64,000 nucleotides of DNA from Pseudophaeomoniella oleicola. Taxonomy: Eukaryota; Ascomycota; Eurotiomycetes; Phaeomoniellales; Phaeomoniellaceae. The notes below the pieces were generated by a model. It was given only the letters and a program-made list of their open reading frames with translations, had not been told where the DNA came from and did no database searches. The stretch covers positions 310,001-374,000 of the forward strand of contig QWDQ01000002.1 in assembly GCA_003868215.1 (NCBI GenBank), in the 5' to 3' direction. The position numbers and the translations under genes were made by a program. Every line of letters begins with the position of its first letter. The stretch's first letter is position 1. Below are positions 12,113 to 25,630 of this stretch, one piece after another.

Positions 12113-13593
12113 GTGTGTCAACAAGGGTACCAAAATCTCTTAGTTAGGGAAGCATGTCGAGGTATGACAGCTTGCGTCCATCTAAGCTCCAATTCTCCTC
12201 CCAGTTGATCTTATGGGATACTTCGAGAGGTCTTTGGAAGGATGAGGACATAGAGGGAGGTCCGAAACTCCAGGAAGAGGCAGGGTAACCTCGAGTCAGG
12301 CGTGGACGAGTCGTTGTCCTCTAGCACGGACAACCCCGTCTTCCGACTCTCAACCATGGCCGCCTGGTGGTCCTCCCCATCGGCTCCCGACCAAGCCTTG
12401 ACTGGACCAGCATAGCTATATGTACGATGAGCACGGATGCTCATACGAGCCGGACATTCTGCCTCGACGCGAAGCTTTACTACCACATCCTAAGCAGAGG
12501 AAAGTCAATCCTCGCACCCTCTGCGCCAGGTCAGATTCTTCAACAGTCGTCAATTCGACACCAACGATCCATGGAATTTCCTTCCGAGAAATATCGCCTT
12601 GAAAAAGATGGCCAGCTGCCCTCGACCACGACCCCCAAGCCAAAACATTTCACGCCTGAGAACGCTGCCTGTTCACCCCAGATCTTACTCCATCAAATCC
12701 AGCGCTCTTCTTGAGCATGAGTCCTCTACCTCGACTCACCAAGTCCCCCCTAACGCCGCCATCCACTCTCAACGCTCGCCCAAAACACATTACATACCAG
12801 ATATCAGGGGCTATAGAACGCTGGCTACTTAGCAAGTAAGCAAGCGAAATAAATCAACAAGTCTTCATCTAGTATTATACCATCATCCTCCATCTTCAAA
12901 CAACAGCGGATCCCACCCGCTCTCAATTTCTACCTCCCTTTCTTCATCCTACCCCTCCTTTCCTTTGTCATGACCACCCGAAATGTCGACAAGAATCCCC
13001 GATTTATACAAGGGAGAGAGTAGGGATTGTATACAGATCCTTTCTTTTCATTTTTTTGGGAGTATACTACGCTATGCTACAGCAGACTACAGTATAGTTA
13101 TAATTAGTATAGTAGAGTAGGCCACACGAGAGGAGTCTATAAGAGTATCATACGATCAGAGAGCAAATTTCATGTGAAGAGGTGAGGACGGCTGGATATG
13201 CATGTTATTGTGCAGGACAGGACAGAATAGTAAACGTTTCAGGAGTTGTCTCTACCCCTCTCTCTCTCTCACACATATATCTATCATGTTCTATTACTCT
13301 AATATCCCTTTTCTATCGAATTGTACTGACATAGGTACATAACCTTACCGATACACTTTCAGTAACCTACGTATAGGTCGATATAGACCAATTTGACACA
13401 CATGTTTTCTCGCTCCCCTTTTTTCCTACGATACGGTATGATAGGATGGTAAGAAGGAGTATGAGTACTTCTGATTTGTTGTGGAGAAGCAAATTTGAGA
13501 GGAGAGGACCAGAAGAGAGGAAGAAGGGGTTTGATCTGTGTGGAGGTTAAGATGGGAAGGGAGTGGCGGCGGTTTCCGTTGTTGTTGCTGTGC

Positions 13594-13628
13594 AGTGCTG
13601 CTGCTACTGCTGCTGCTGCTGCTATGCT
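13594..13628. repeat. CTG/CAG trinucleotide tract (interrupted)
   Basis: A run of CTG triplets interrupted by CTA and TAT, in DNA without a supported gene. Confidence 0.85.
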
Positions 13629-16600
13629 GTTAGACGAAAAAGTCGTTTCCCTTCCTCTGATCAATAGAACAAGATGATAAGTCGCGGTGCAGTATGCTGA
13701 CTGGCTGGCTGCGCTATCGAGAAGCTGTGCTGGTGTCGGATAGGCATTCCTAATGGGAGGGTATAGTATAGTATGGGCGGTCGTCTGCGTCTGAGGATGT
13801 CAGTCCCGATGTGTGTTGAAATGGACTGGGGATCATCCGATAGAACGAGAATTCCCACATCTCCTGGGGAGGGGGAAAGCATTACTGAACAGGCATATGC
13901 TTGATCTGTCTGCGGTGAGATCGAGATCTAGATGGGAACGGCTGACTCCTTTCCTCATCCCCGTTTTCGTTGTTCGGGGAGATTGGGTATGAGATATATG
14001 TGGCGTCAATTTGTGATGGGGTCGCTGGTGAGTGATGGGCTACGGGGGAGAATGACGGTAGATCGGTTTCGACGACGCGAAGTCGATCCATCGGAGCGGG
14101 TGGGGAAGAGTAGTCTCGGTATCAACCTCACATTGAAGGTCGTACAGGACGAAGGTCAATGTGTCCAATTGAGATACACATGGAAGACCCGATTCAGCAA
14201 CCTTCTGAGGGGAAGAATATGTCGACTGTAAATTCCGACGATAACGCCTCGCCATTTGCGAGCTGGATTTCACATGCATCTCCATGCCTAGAATGGAGTC
14301 TGCACTGACGCTGATGCCTTCACGAGAGCTTCATGTGCTCTCAAGCTCAAGCCACACGTTGGCTATTCCTGGTAAAATGATAGCTCATATGACACAATAC
14401 TGCTTGCATGCACGCGTGAGGCACAGACTTGAGCGTCTGCGGCGAGAATCATAGCCATGCAAGTCAGACCGCGAAGATCATATCGGCGGCGAGATTGCAT
14501 CTGATATGCATAAGTCCGATGAGGTGCAGGGCGACATCGTGTAACTGACTATCTCACCGATGATAACCGTCCGGGGAAGGGATCAAGTGCATGGGGGAAA
14601 ATATGACAGGACGTTTAATAAACCGTTGGCGGGGATGGCAGGTGTCTGTTCTGCTACATCTGTGCATAATCAGCCCAACCGTCGGAGAGAACCGAGCGCT
14701 GTCTGGCTTGTAACACTCAGAGAACTCGCAGACGTTGGCCGATAGAAGTCGGTTCTCGGGACGTATCACATTTTCGAAAACTCCTGCATGAGTGCTCGTC
14801 CCCTGGTTTTGGCTGCAGTGCGGCTACATGCAAACCCAAATGCAACCGAACTTCTCGTTATCGTCTCTCTCATCAAACACGAAACTTCCACGTTCCGTTA
14901 CTGCAGTTGATAGGTCACGGAAAAGTCACCGGTCGTTACTGCAGCGTCCAGACCCCTTTTGGCAGTTTCTCATGAATCGTGGTACGCCTATAGTCGGTTC
15001 TTCAAGGCGTTGGCTTTGACTATGTGTAATATCGCGAGCATTCTGAATGTGAGATGTTAACTCCGGATCAAGACCAGCTAGCTGGACTAATGGAACGACC
15101 AGATCTGACTCGGCACAATGTATTCGCTTGGAATCGGGGACTAAGTCGGCATACTCCCTCACGTTTGAGTTGACACGAAATGCTTACTCTATCTGGCGAT
15201 GTGCCAGTAGTACGACGTTGTCTAGGAGCATTTGTTTTTTTGATTTTTTGATGACACCCACGCTCTCAATCCGACCAACGCATGTCTGAACCATCACCCA
15301 TACTTATGCGCTAATCGGAGAGAACATGGGACCAGAGCAGCCCGAGATTCTGTGCAGATGGAGCAGTCATTTGCATCACGTTGCATTTTTCAGGCCTTGA
15401 AAACTGATCAGCAGCAATGCAACGATGTAGGACGAGGAAACAAGTAAACGATGCACGACTTGAAAGGTTCAAGGCTGACCTAGTGTCAGAAGACCGCTCC
15501 GAGGTGCTCGACCTCCGTTTCGTGACAGCTGAAAACGCGATTGAGCATAAAGTACCTGCGAGGGGGGGTAGCAGGGATAGAACCGAAGTACAACCGCAGG
15601 AATAGTAAGGGGAGATTCGGGATCCGATGGTATACTACGGTAGAATAGTTGCTCAAGCATGTAAAGCACAGCCATGGGACAGTTGAAGCGAATATTTTCG
15701 TCGCAGCATACCCTTGCTCTTGCGTGGTTGGTGCCACAGATCACCGAGCCGTTGCGAACGACCGAAACAAAAGACAACGCATGGCAGGATGCATCCACAT
15801 AGGTCGTGATCAACCAGTGCAAAGTCGAACATGGTGCTGGAAAACAGGAGAGGCTGGAACGGGGTGAGGCTGTGACTCGTCCTTGGTTTATGCAGTAACA
15901 ATGAAACTTGGGTTCAGCCTCTTTGGATTGGCTGAGTTGTCATGCAACGAAGAAACCAGTCCACAAGGAACGTCAGCCGGGATGGCGGAAAAAGGGTGAT
16001 AAGCCTTGCATGCGACGCCTGTTCCCTGTCCAAGTGAGGGTACCCGAATAGTGATGAGAGATTTTGCCAAGGTAGGAACAAGCCTGCAGGACAACGAGGT
16101 AAGTTCAGGTTAGTACTGTCATATGCATTGCATGACGGCTCTATTAAGTGCATTTGTGGTTTCTGCCATGGGATTCTTTTCATTGGCGGCAGCGAACCTG
16201 CTCGCCTGCGCCAGCAAAGTCCCCTGGATCTGTTCACGTCTGGCACTGCATATATCTGGCAGTCACATGCTGCTACTTCCCACTCTATCACGCACGAATC
16301 CATGAAACTAAAGGTTGGTGAAACCAGCAAATTGAGCGGTGAGGATGGAGCGTGTTCCAAGAGGGTGACGAAAGCGAATCGGCGCGCCGGATACGCCGGG
16401 CACACCAAGAGACCGCTTTCTCAGACGTCAGCCGGAAAATGAGGTAACGTAGTAGAACAAAGTGTGTACATAGTATATCCATGCGCATACAGCAAACCCC
16501 TTGTCTCGTAGTTCGATCGAAAAGTTGTTGGGATTGTGGGAGGTTTTCAGGGTTCGGTGAAGGCTTGGAGATGATCAACGCTCTGCGATGCTACTTCTGA

Positions 16601-19600
16601 TCCGTGCCTGACACCTCCTACGATCCATGAGAGGGGTTCGGAGGTCATCTTAGATCAGGATTGCACTCCATATAGTGACGGTGGTATATTAGATCTACAA
16701 CACGAAGGAAAAACGCATCGTTAGGCAGCTGACATTGCTCATAGTCCCCAAGTCCGAACAACAAAGAGGTCTCGGCTTATTGGGACAGTGATGACTATGG
16801 CTTATAGCTGTCTCTAATACCTGACCGGAAGTTGAATTTGTACATATGTTGATCGTCAGGGTAACTTACTTGGCTGATTACATATTTCCGGAATTTGCTA
16901 CAATATAATTAGATATCATTGCAGACGGAATAGGAATACCTAGTAATCATACCTGAACTTGCTGCAGTGGCAGTGAGAGAGCATCGCCGCAACAACATGG
17001 GTACGATGAGTAGCCAAAAAGTCTGAGAAGGGGATAGATTCGCTTTCTCGAAAGCCGCTCTGCTCGTAGTTACTACGTATTAGTACATAGTAGAATCTGG
17101 GACTTCGAGAAAGATCAACGAATCAGAGCCCTTTCAGGCAGGAAATCAGAGAAATTAAGACAGGGAGGAATTAATTAACAGGACAAATAGGTGGGACATT
17201 GGATTACTACTACGTAGTACGTACAGTAGGGGGGACTATCCCTGTAGAGGCAATAACAGGAACCCAAAGCCATCGCCGTCTCGCTATCCTGCCTTCCGAA
17301 GCCAACATCGAAAATAGAGGGAGGCCGAAAAGATCAAGGATCTACGCTTTGACGCATATCGAGCCTTTTATGAAGGAATTGTGATACCACGATAAATGAA
17401 GAGGTTGTTGGCAGGCAATAACGGCTAGCCGATCATCATACTGGGAAATACTTTGTGTCGAATAGGAGCCGTCCACATGACTATCCAGATATATTGGTGG
17501 GCTCGCCGCTCGTCAGTGAGCTGCTACCGTACGTACGCACGCCTGCAAGCAACTGGTGGAATCCAAGGAGATTGCTTCAGCCTGAGGTGGATCACGACAA
17601 AGCGGCTGGCAAGAACCTATCGAGAGTCGAGACGTCCTTGTAAGTCAAGGCGGCTGATGCGGCTACATTTACATCGAAATGCCCCACGATTGGAGCACTG
17701 TTGATCCAGAGTGTACTACGTAGTACTACGTACACCGTAAAATCTCGTAATGATGTAGCAAGAGGACCGAAGGCATCTAAGGGTGGAGATTGTTCTGCTC
17801 GGCGTAACGAATACGCGGCAAAAGATGCTATCGGTCGTATTAATCTGAGCCCGTTGGACTATCCCGGCGCACTCGAAACTCGTGTGAATTATAGAGAAGC
17901 CAGCATGTCCGTGTAAGCGGGGGTTTGACGTGTTGAGACTAGGACAGATAGCCTCAATGAACAGCCGATGTGTATGTGGTGAATGATGAACGAATAGCCT
18001 CCAACGACTCGAGCCCCGAGAGCCTAGGTTTTGAGTTTCGAAGAGGGGGTATGAGGTTCGGAGAATTTGGCCTTCTCTCGTGTCAAGCAGGGATCTTCTT
18101 CGCTTACGAGAAGGAGAACAGCTTTGACATTCTTGCAAGCGAGAAAGGACGGCCCAGAGAGCACACATCCTTGACATGTACCGTAATACATAGTGAAGGT
18201 GGGGTGGTGATCCCCTTTCGAAATTCAAACGCTTTCGAGAGGTTGACCAATGAACAAGGGTCCAGGTAAGGATTTCCACGACAGATGCTCCTCAATTTTG
18301 GGCGTCGAGAGCATCCAGGCGTCTACTACGTAGTAGCGTGCCAAATCTGATTCCAGTCTACCGTAGTAAACATGCGATCCGCCCAGGTTAATCAACTAAG
18401 TTGTGGAGTTACCCTCCCATCGGCCCCTCCCCAAGGGTTTGCGTGCATGAATCGCGCCGATCAACGGTAAGAGTAAGAGCACGGACAGAAAATTTGACAA
18501 AAGGCAGGAGCTAACGACCTGAAAGAATATGTTCGAAAGCCAAAAGCCAAAAGCCGGGCAGCCGGAGCACCAGGCGCCAAATACGACAGGCTATACGGCA
18601 AGGCCACAACTGTCTTGCAGCTGACCAACAAGTGGCGTCGCTTGCACACAAGATCGATAAAGCCACTATACTTATCACGTCTCAAGTACAGGATAGCTCT
18701 CTTTCCCTCACGACAGGACTGTAAGCAGTGAGCCAACAGGCCGACAAGGTCGGTATGAATGTAATGGTGTGATCATAGTATACGTTCAAGGTAGCCTTGC
18801 AATGCTGTGCGTTGATCAGCTGCATATCTGATGGTATTGACCGTCCGTCCCAGGTTTTACTATGATTTTAGCCTGCCCTCGCTTGCTTACGAAACGAAGT
18901 CTCTCGGCTGTGGGATACAAGACTCCAATCGTGGATTCTGAGGGAGCTAGTGATCCGTAGCTTATTCTCGTTCAGTGCAGCAAGTGAAGTGGCGTACTGT
19001 AAGTGTGCGTGCTTCTCAAAAGAGTGCTCGGCCACGAACGATTTGTCGGACTACGCCCGGAGCCAGCAGGGCTAATGACAGCTGCAAGGGTGGATGAGAA
19101 AGGTGCCGAAATTTTCCACATCTTAGGAAATGGCGGTGTCGAGATCGGCAATGCCTCAGGAGTTTCAGAAACGTCAGTCTATGGACAAGTCAAATCCTGG
19201 ACAAGACACCGAGATTTAGTTTGACTCTCTTTTCTGGAACAAGGCGGGCAGTCCAATAGTCGCCGGAAAGGTACCACTTTATCTGGTCAACGTTTTTCCC
19301 TCTCTTGGCTCTTTGGCTCTGTTCCTTCACTTCAGTGCCACATTCCCATAATTGCTGGGTACCTACGTACGTAGTAGTGTGTCCTACTATTGTACCGTCT
19401 CGCCGTACTGGAGACCTGATTGGCTTCGTCCGCAATAGTATCCTCCCTTTTCATACTACGTACTGTCCAACGGAAGAAACGGACATCAGACTAGCCCACC
19501 GACCTCAGGCAGTGAAATCCGGTTTGTCACACTTTACTCGGTACGACGGTAGACGATGATAATACCATAGTAGTTTGACCCGTCTCGCCATGGACCCATC

Positions 19601-21291
19601 AAGCGAAGGGTCGAAAACCAGAAATCGGGCGCCTTTCTCGGGCTACTACTATAGTGCAATAGTAGGTATGTAGTATAAGGAGCACAGGCCACGTACTATA
19701 GGAAGATCTTCACGGTGTAGAAAGCCTAGAACGTTGGTCCTCGGCCAAGGAGAGACATTCTTGGTTGCCCATTGCCTCATCATCACCGGAAATTGATGTT
19801 GGTATGTCAGACTAAATGACCCTCACCAAGGACATTGTTCATGTCCTGTAATTTAGGTCATACAGTATAGCAGGCTTAATGGACGAGTATGAAGGAAGGC
19901 TCTCTCATGGAAATTATAGGCGACGTTGTGAACCCCATGGACCACAGTAATCCAGTGCAGACGGTTGAGGGAATGTTTGCATGCAGCCTACTGTTAACGC
20001 TGATCAAAAAGTCTTTGCTTCATGTGTTCGTGTTCGGGTCATCAGTTACGCTTTCTTGCAAAAGGGAGGCGCAGCGACAAGGGGGGATCAACCCTCACGT
20101 AATCCAGATCCACGGGTCTCTGTGACGGAGATGCTTTGGAAAGTACTGTAAATTAGGAAGGAAAGCTCTTCTTTCGCCTGGAAGGGCAGTACCAAGACAG
20201 GTGGTAAATGGGACCAAGACGATACGCTAGTTACCATGGCACAATCTGCAGGGCCGGCAATCAGCTGTGTTGGACTCCATCTAAACGAGCTCCATACCGT
20301 CGCTTGGTGACTTTTGGTCGGTTCATGTGGTGCGTGACTCAGGTTCTCCTGTTTGATTGTCTCCCTAGGTGCTGAAAAAGGGCAATATTGACTTGTAAAG
20401 AGAAAGTGGCCGCAAGCCTCGTTTTCTCGTTTCTTTTTTTTTCTTGGTTGATAAAGGAAGACCAAGGGGGGGAGAGGGTATGGTGGGCTACCTTCCCAGA
20501 AGGTCCCTAGGGACAACAGAGAGCACTTGCTAATGGAGTGGGTTATGGCGGTACCTACCGTACAGTAGGTAGGTATCTACTAACTTCTCGATTAAAGGAG
20601 GAGAGAAGGAGAGACGGCATGCTCATCGTTTCTCTAGGTGACCAAGGCACAATCAATGTGAGCGTTCGCTCGACTGTGACGAGTCAATTTGCTCTTTGTT
20701 TTCGTGGCTGCAGATAGCTCTTACAGGTACAAGGTACACCATAGTATGGTACTGACCGTGGTAGGGACTCTTGAGTCGCCCGCAACACGGTTTCATGTAT
20801 GGCTGGGCCTCCCTAATTTCTGGTTTAGGTACCATCAAAGGAGCCCCAAGTAATTACTAACCGTACCTATATACCTAGGTAGGTAGTAAGCGAGCAGGGC
20901 AAAGACTCTCATGCCTTGCCCTGAGTGCTCGGTGAGTAGTTAGGAGCAGTAGGGTATTCAGTCCTAAACGCCTTGGGGTGGACTACGCACTTCGGTACGT
21001 ACGAGACATGATTTGTTGCTGGGTGACTGAATCGTGTAAGTTAGACCTAAACTAAAACGCCGGCCCAAGTCATATGAAATCAGGCGCAATTCACACATTA
21101 ACGTGTTAGTCAGGCGAGCAGGGAGGAAGAGGGCATACAATAGGTACCAACTAGCAGGTATTTAGATCCCGGTGACCAGTCCTAGCAGGCGGCATCTGGC
21201 GAGCTGGTTTACTGGTACGGAGTATACAGTACCTAGGTCTTGGGTAAAAACTTACGGGTAAAAGGGGGGGGGCCATGCTAATGCTACTACC

Positions 21292-21334
21292 GTGCCTAGG
21301 AGGTGCTTAGGAGGTGCCTAGGAGGTACCTAAGG
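21292..21334. repeat. 11-bp tandem repeat, about 4 units
   Basis: Three units of GTGCYTAGGAG in direct tandem, then a diverged fourth unit (GTACCTAAGG). Each unit contains a CCTAGG or CTTAGG core like the TACCTAGGTA motifs nearby. Confidence 0.85.
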
Positions 21335-24300
21335 TAGGTACTTTGGTATATTGCTTGGTATGGGATGGCATGGAATGGGATGGCCTAATCTGTTTTTGGT
21401 CAATCTTGCTTTCACTCTGCTCCCCTTACACTCCATCGTCTTCACCATTCTCTTTCTATTTGCTCTAGACCTTCCGCCTGCCGCATCTTCCCAAGATTCC
21501 TGCAAGGTCCACCCATTGGCAATGATGATCGAGCACCAAGGCGGATGGTTGGACAGTCCTATGCTGCAACAGAGACACGGTTATGGCTTTGTCAACATGG
21601 AACCTCCCCTACATTTCCGCAATTTACTGCACAGTAGTCTCCCACGCCGGCCGATTCCTACTGCTTTTGGCGTTGCACAGTCCGAGGCTGCAATATTTCC
21701 ACCTTCAGTGTTGCAGCCGCCGTGCTCCAAACCATAGACCCTCATCAATGAAGCTACCGTTCCTACACTAAGCTAGGTAGTGCCTATAGATTGACATTAC
21801 TATGATCATGGTAGGCAACAATGCTGCACATACTACATGGTAAGAGGGAGGAAGGCAGCCATGATGCAGCTAGCCTATTGATCAAATCCCAGACGGGCTG
21901 CAAGTTTATCCCGATACCCAGGTAGTTGCATCCGGACGGCCCAACAGCACAAGATTCGACCTCCATTATACTAATTACAGTATACAGCGCAGTCTCTATC
22001 CTATGCCATATGAGTCCAGCAACAATGTCAAGAAAGCATAGAGGGTCATCACTTTACCGCCTACTAATGGTCCATCCTACTTCGGAAATGGCAATCGATT
22101 GGCTTTCAGTAACTTACGAGGAGAGTCGTTTTCCGGATTTGCTGTAGCGATGCACGGTACCCTCTTTTGAAACATTACTACAGTATGTACGTGGACGGAG
22201 CAAGCCATTCCTGCGTTACAATGAGCAACTGAGGGTACACACAAAGCAAGAGCCTGTTTGACGATCATCGCTGTACAAGACAGTAAGCAACTTTAGCACC
22301 ATAGTACAGGAGAAGAAACGAGCGATCGATCTGAGACAAGTCAGGCGACTTCCGTGAGCAGCCGAGCCGCCGTGCGAACCAAAGACTACATGCAGAAGCA
22401 ATACTAGTACAGCCACATGGACATTCCGCCACTATCCTTAGATACGTGCTTTTCCTGCCCTCGTCGTTTCGCGGACTCTCGTCTGGGAAACAGGACCATA
22501 GTGCCCAGCGAGCCAGGTAGTGGACTCAAGGAAAAGACTGGTGGAACCGAATGTGTCTGATAGTCAGCGTCTCGGCATCTCGATTGGCGTTCCTGCAAAT
22601 CACAAGCAGCTACAGTAGTCCGACGGATCTCCAAAGGCCTGTGATGCGCTGTGCTCTGTACATACTACGTAGTACAGCATGATATTGTTGCCTTGGGTCA
22701 CACAAACAAGGGACCACTTTTTGCTGCGCATAATACCTACCTACCTAGGTATCAGTACGTAGCGATCTCCTGGGACCGTTCGGTTGTACCGTAGTAGCTA
22801 GCCTCCTCGTGCACCATCCACTACGCATAAATCTCTTTACTACGTAGTACTATGGTAGAAGATGGTAAGTCTTCATAGTAACATTCTTGTATGAAAATTA
22901 AGTTTTCCCATCTATGATCCGGGATCAGCACGTCAAATGACAGCAAGTAACGCGTACTTCCTTGCAAGATCTGCAGCCAACTACAACGCTGTACTACGGT
23001 ACTACGTAGCAGTTTGATACTGTTGCATCTTCATCTCGAGGATCTTGGGATCTCCCAAGCGGGAGTGAGTCCGCTTTTGGAAGAGCAACACCTCACTACA
23101 CTAAGAAGGGCATTGACCCCAGCCCTGCGTCTCCATCGATACGGTACAGTTCTGTACCTACAGCATCAGACAATCTACAGTAGCGAGTGAACACCACAAC
23201 ACTACCTTCCTTTAGGTAAAGATTGGAGCATTTCTATTCTGTTGCCTGCCTTGGCCCCCCTTCCCCTTCCCCCTCCCCACCGCCTACTAGGGGGTTTTAC
23301 AGTATAACCCTAGTTCGGTTGCGTGCCTGCTACGGCGTACCGAAGTAAGCGTAACGCCTGCTTGGCCCGCTGCTTGGCCTGGCTGTTTCAGTGTGTATGT
23401 TAAGGTATCCGTTCAAGCATTCACCTTAAGTTACCATAGTATTCTGATCACAGCCGGGATGACGACGATATCACCGGCGGATGCACCTACAGTTCTACGT
23501 ACATTACGTACAGGGGTATGCCATCCTTGCATCATGCATCACATAACGTGCGTTTCGCTGTCGCCTGCCAAGCTGCTGCTTCGTTTCTCGCTTTCTCCCT
23601 CCGGCTACGGCTGACGGACCCTGTCTGAGCGGCAAGCGAATCCTCTGTACAAGATCACAGACGTTTGCTTCAATACCTACCTGATTAGGTAGGTAGGCGC
23701 CGTCCATAATCTCCTCCTAAATTCTATCTTCCCACAACAGCCCAGTCCCCCTGGGAGGCAGTAGTGTACTACGTATCGTGGTGAGACGGAGCAAGGCACG
23801 CCGGCATACCCAGATCGGGTAACGATGGCCAAAGTGATAGGAGGAGAGATAGTCGTCGTAACACTCTTCTTCAGATTTCCTACAGTAAGTATACCACAGC
23901 CACCCGTGCGAACATTGGCTGCGTCACATGGGGTCTACGGTATCATTCTTCTTCTTGTTGTTGATGCTAATGGGGGACTAACTTACAGTATACGAATATC
24001 TGGGCGACCGAACAATAAAACGCGCCGCCCCAGGGGTTTGCATAATTGGTCGTCGTGGAGTACAGAAGGACGGAAATGGATCCGATACTTTGTCAACCGC
24101 GAGTTGTCAGGGAATTTCTCGCAACTTATTTGCTTCCCTCCTATTCCTATTTGGCAGCGGTATACAGTACAAAACAATACATACCATACTACAACTATGT
24201 GGGGGCCGGTGACGGCGGGCTTTGCATAGCATTGGTGTTGCTTGACCTTTATCTTTATGCCATAGTACATAACTCTACTGTACTTGCTATGATACGAGGT

Positions 24301-24376
24301 ACTTTGGTCGCTCAGGCCCTTTCCTAGCCTTTCGGCCGAACTTCAAGCCCACAATCCACATCCACATATACTACGG

Positions 24377-24406
24377 TACATTTACATTTACATTTACATT
24401 TACATT
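24377..24406. repeat. (TACATT)5 hexanucleotide microsatellite
   Basis: Five perfect units. The array runs directly into a TACTACGTAGTA palindrome at 24407-24418, which is itself followed by another CATT. Confidence 0.9.
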
Positions 24407-24446
24407 TACTACGTAGTACATTCACAATTATATCCATCAGCCATCC

Positions 24447-24467
24447 TATGTACTATGTACTATGTAC
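24447..24467. repeat. (TATGTAC)3 tandem repeat
   Basis: Three perfect 7-bp units plus a partial fourth. A second 7-bp array, of CTACGAC units, lies at about 24594-24614 and again abuts a TACTACGTAGTA palindrome. Confidence 0.85.
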
Positions 24468-25630
24468 TATGTGGTATCCATATCTACTGCTATGGTACCG
24501 TAAGTCAGTATGTATCTCCACCTCCCCAAAGCGGCTTGACCGATCCTTGATCAGACTACCTCGCTACCCGAGCTTGGTCCAAGTCATCCCTTCCCACGAC
24601 CTACGACCTACGACCTACTACGTAGTACTATGTAGTAAAGTTCCCCATGATTCATCCGAACCTGGCCTTTCCTCCTTAATTAACACCCCCCTCCCCCTCT
24701 CAAAACGAAGCCACCGAGCCAACCAACTCAATCCATCCATCCATTCGCAAAGAAGAAGAAAAAGAAATCAAAGAAAAGAAAAGACTTGCAACAAGACCCC
24801 CCCCCTTCATCCCTTCTCCCTTACTCCACTCAGGCGGCACATGGTTCTTTCAAATTCCAACTCCACATGGGCCTTACTACTATGGTATATACATCGGACC
24901 CGTCTAGCCCGTCACATCGCAGCTCCTTCGAACCGAACATCATTTGCCCGAACCCACCGCCCTACTACTACGGCGCATACTAACTCTTATGTGCACCACT
25001 ACGGTACAGTACACACGTATCCGCAAACATGTTAAGTCAATTTCATTTATTTTTGTACCGTGTACTATGTACCAAGTACACCAGTAGATAGACATGCTGC
25101 TGTATGGTAGATGCATGTTTTCCGACCCTTACTATGTCATGCTAAGATAGCGCATACCGTTCAGGTGGTCATCTCTCTCTCAAAGTCTATTCCTGGTTCT
25201 TCTATCAGCCACAATTCGATACCAACTCTCCACTCCCCTTGGATCTTCCGGCTGCTGGTCCTTGATGGCTCCATGGTCAGCTCTGATCGGTAGGTTACGA
25301 CTCACGATGCATGGTTGTTCTGGTCTTGGTGTAAAGCTTTCGTTCCCGTTTGCTAACTACCATGTCTCCCATCATCCCTTTGTCTTCGTGTCTCGTGTCA
25401 GTTGTGGTCCCCCGTCTGTGTCATGTTTGGTTCCCTTTACCTCCTGCAAGGCAAGCGCTCACCGTCACAAACATATTTCTCGCATCCAACCTTAGCCGGT
25501 AGTATGATCCGATGATGATACCAACATAAACTGTCCCTGGCATCTCATTCTCTTTCTGCTCGTCTCGAAGACTCTTTTTCCATCTTCACTCTCCCATCCT
25601 CTGGCCTCTCAGAGGCTCACCACAGCTCCC

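Larger units (their letters stand above)
17208..24627. repeat. cluster of dispersed TACTACGTAGTA palindromes
   Basis: Seven exact copies of this 12-bp perfect palindrome start at 17208, 17714, 18324, 22663, 22838, 24407 and 24616. Near-copies lie around 17072, 19364, 22999 and 23766. All are in non-coding DNA. An eighth exact copy lies at 46032. A random 12-mer would be expected far less than once in 64 kb. The flanks differ from copy to copy, so these are not obviously parts of one longer repeat family. Confidence 0.9.
12113..25630. other. 13.5 kb gene-poor block with TAC-rich short repeats
   Basis: No gene is supportable here. Open frames up to 187 codons occur on both strands (for example 15914-16408 and 17716-18279 minus, 24448-25035 plus). 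They overlap one another, often lack an ATG start, and show no motif or splice structure I can defend. 12113-17000 is plain non-coding DNA with a CTG tract. 17000-25000 is dense in TACTACGTAGTA, TACCTAGGTA and related motifs and short tandem repeats. 25100-25630 is pyrimidine-rich and probably the promoter and leader of the next gene. No reverse transcriptase, transposase or long terminal repeat was recognised. Confidence 0.55.

Noticed and set aside
15914-16408. 164-codon minus-strand frame
   Set aside because: Overlaps an equally open plus-strand frame, with no recognisable sequence on either strand.
17716-18279. 187-codon minus-strand frame in the gene-poor block
   Set aside because: No motif or splice structure; composition is unlike the window's real genes, and it spans a TACTACGTAGTA palindrome.
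12113-25630. Possible transposon or retroelement origin of the gene-poor block
   Set aside because: No reverse transcriptase, integrase, transposase or long terminal repeat was seen; only short motifs and tandem repeats are present.
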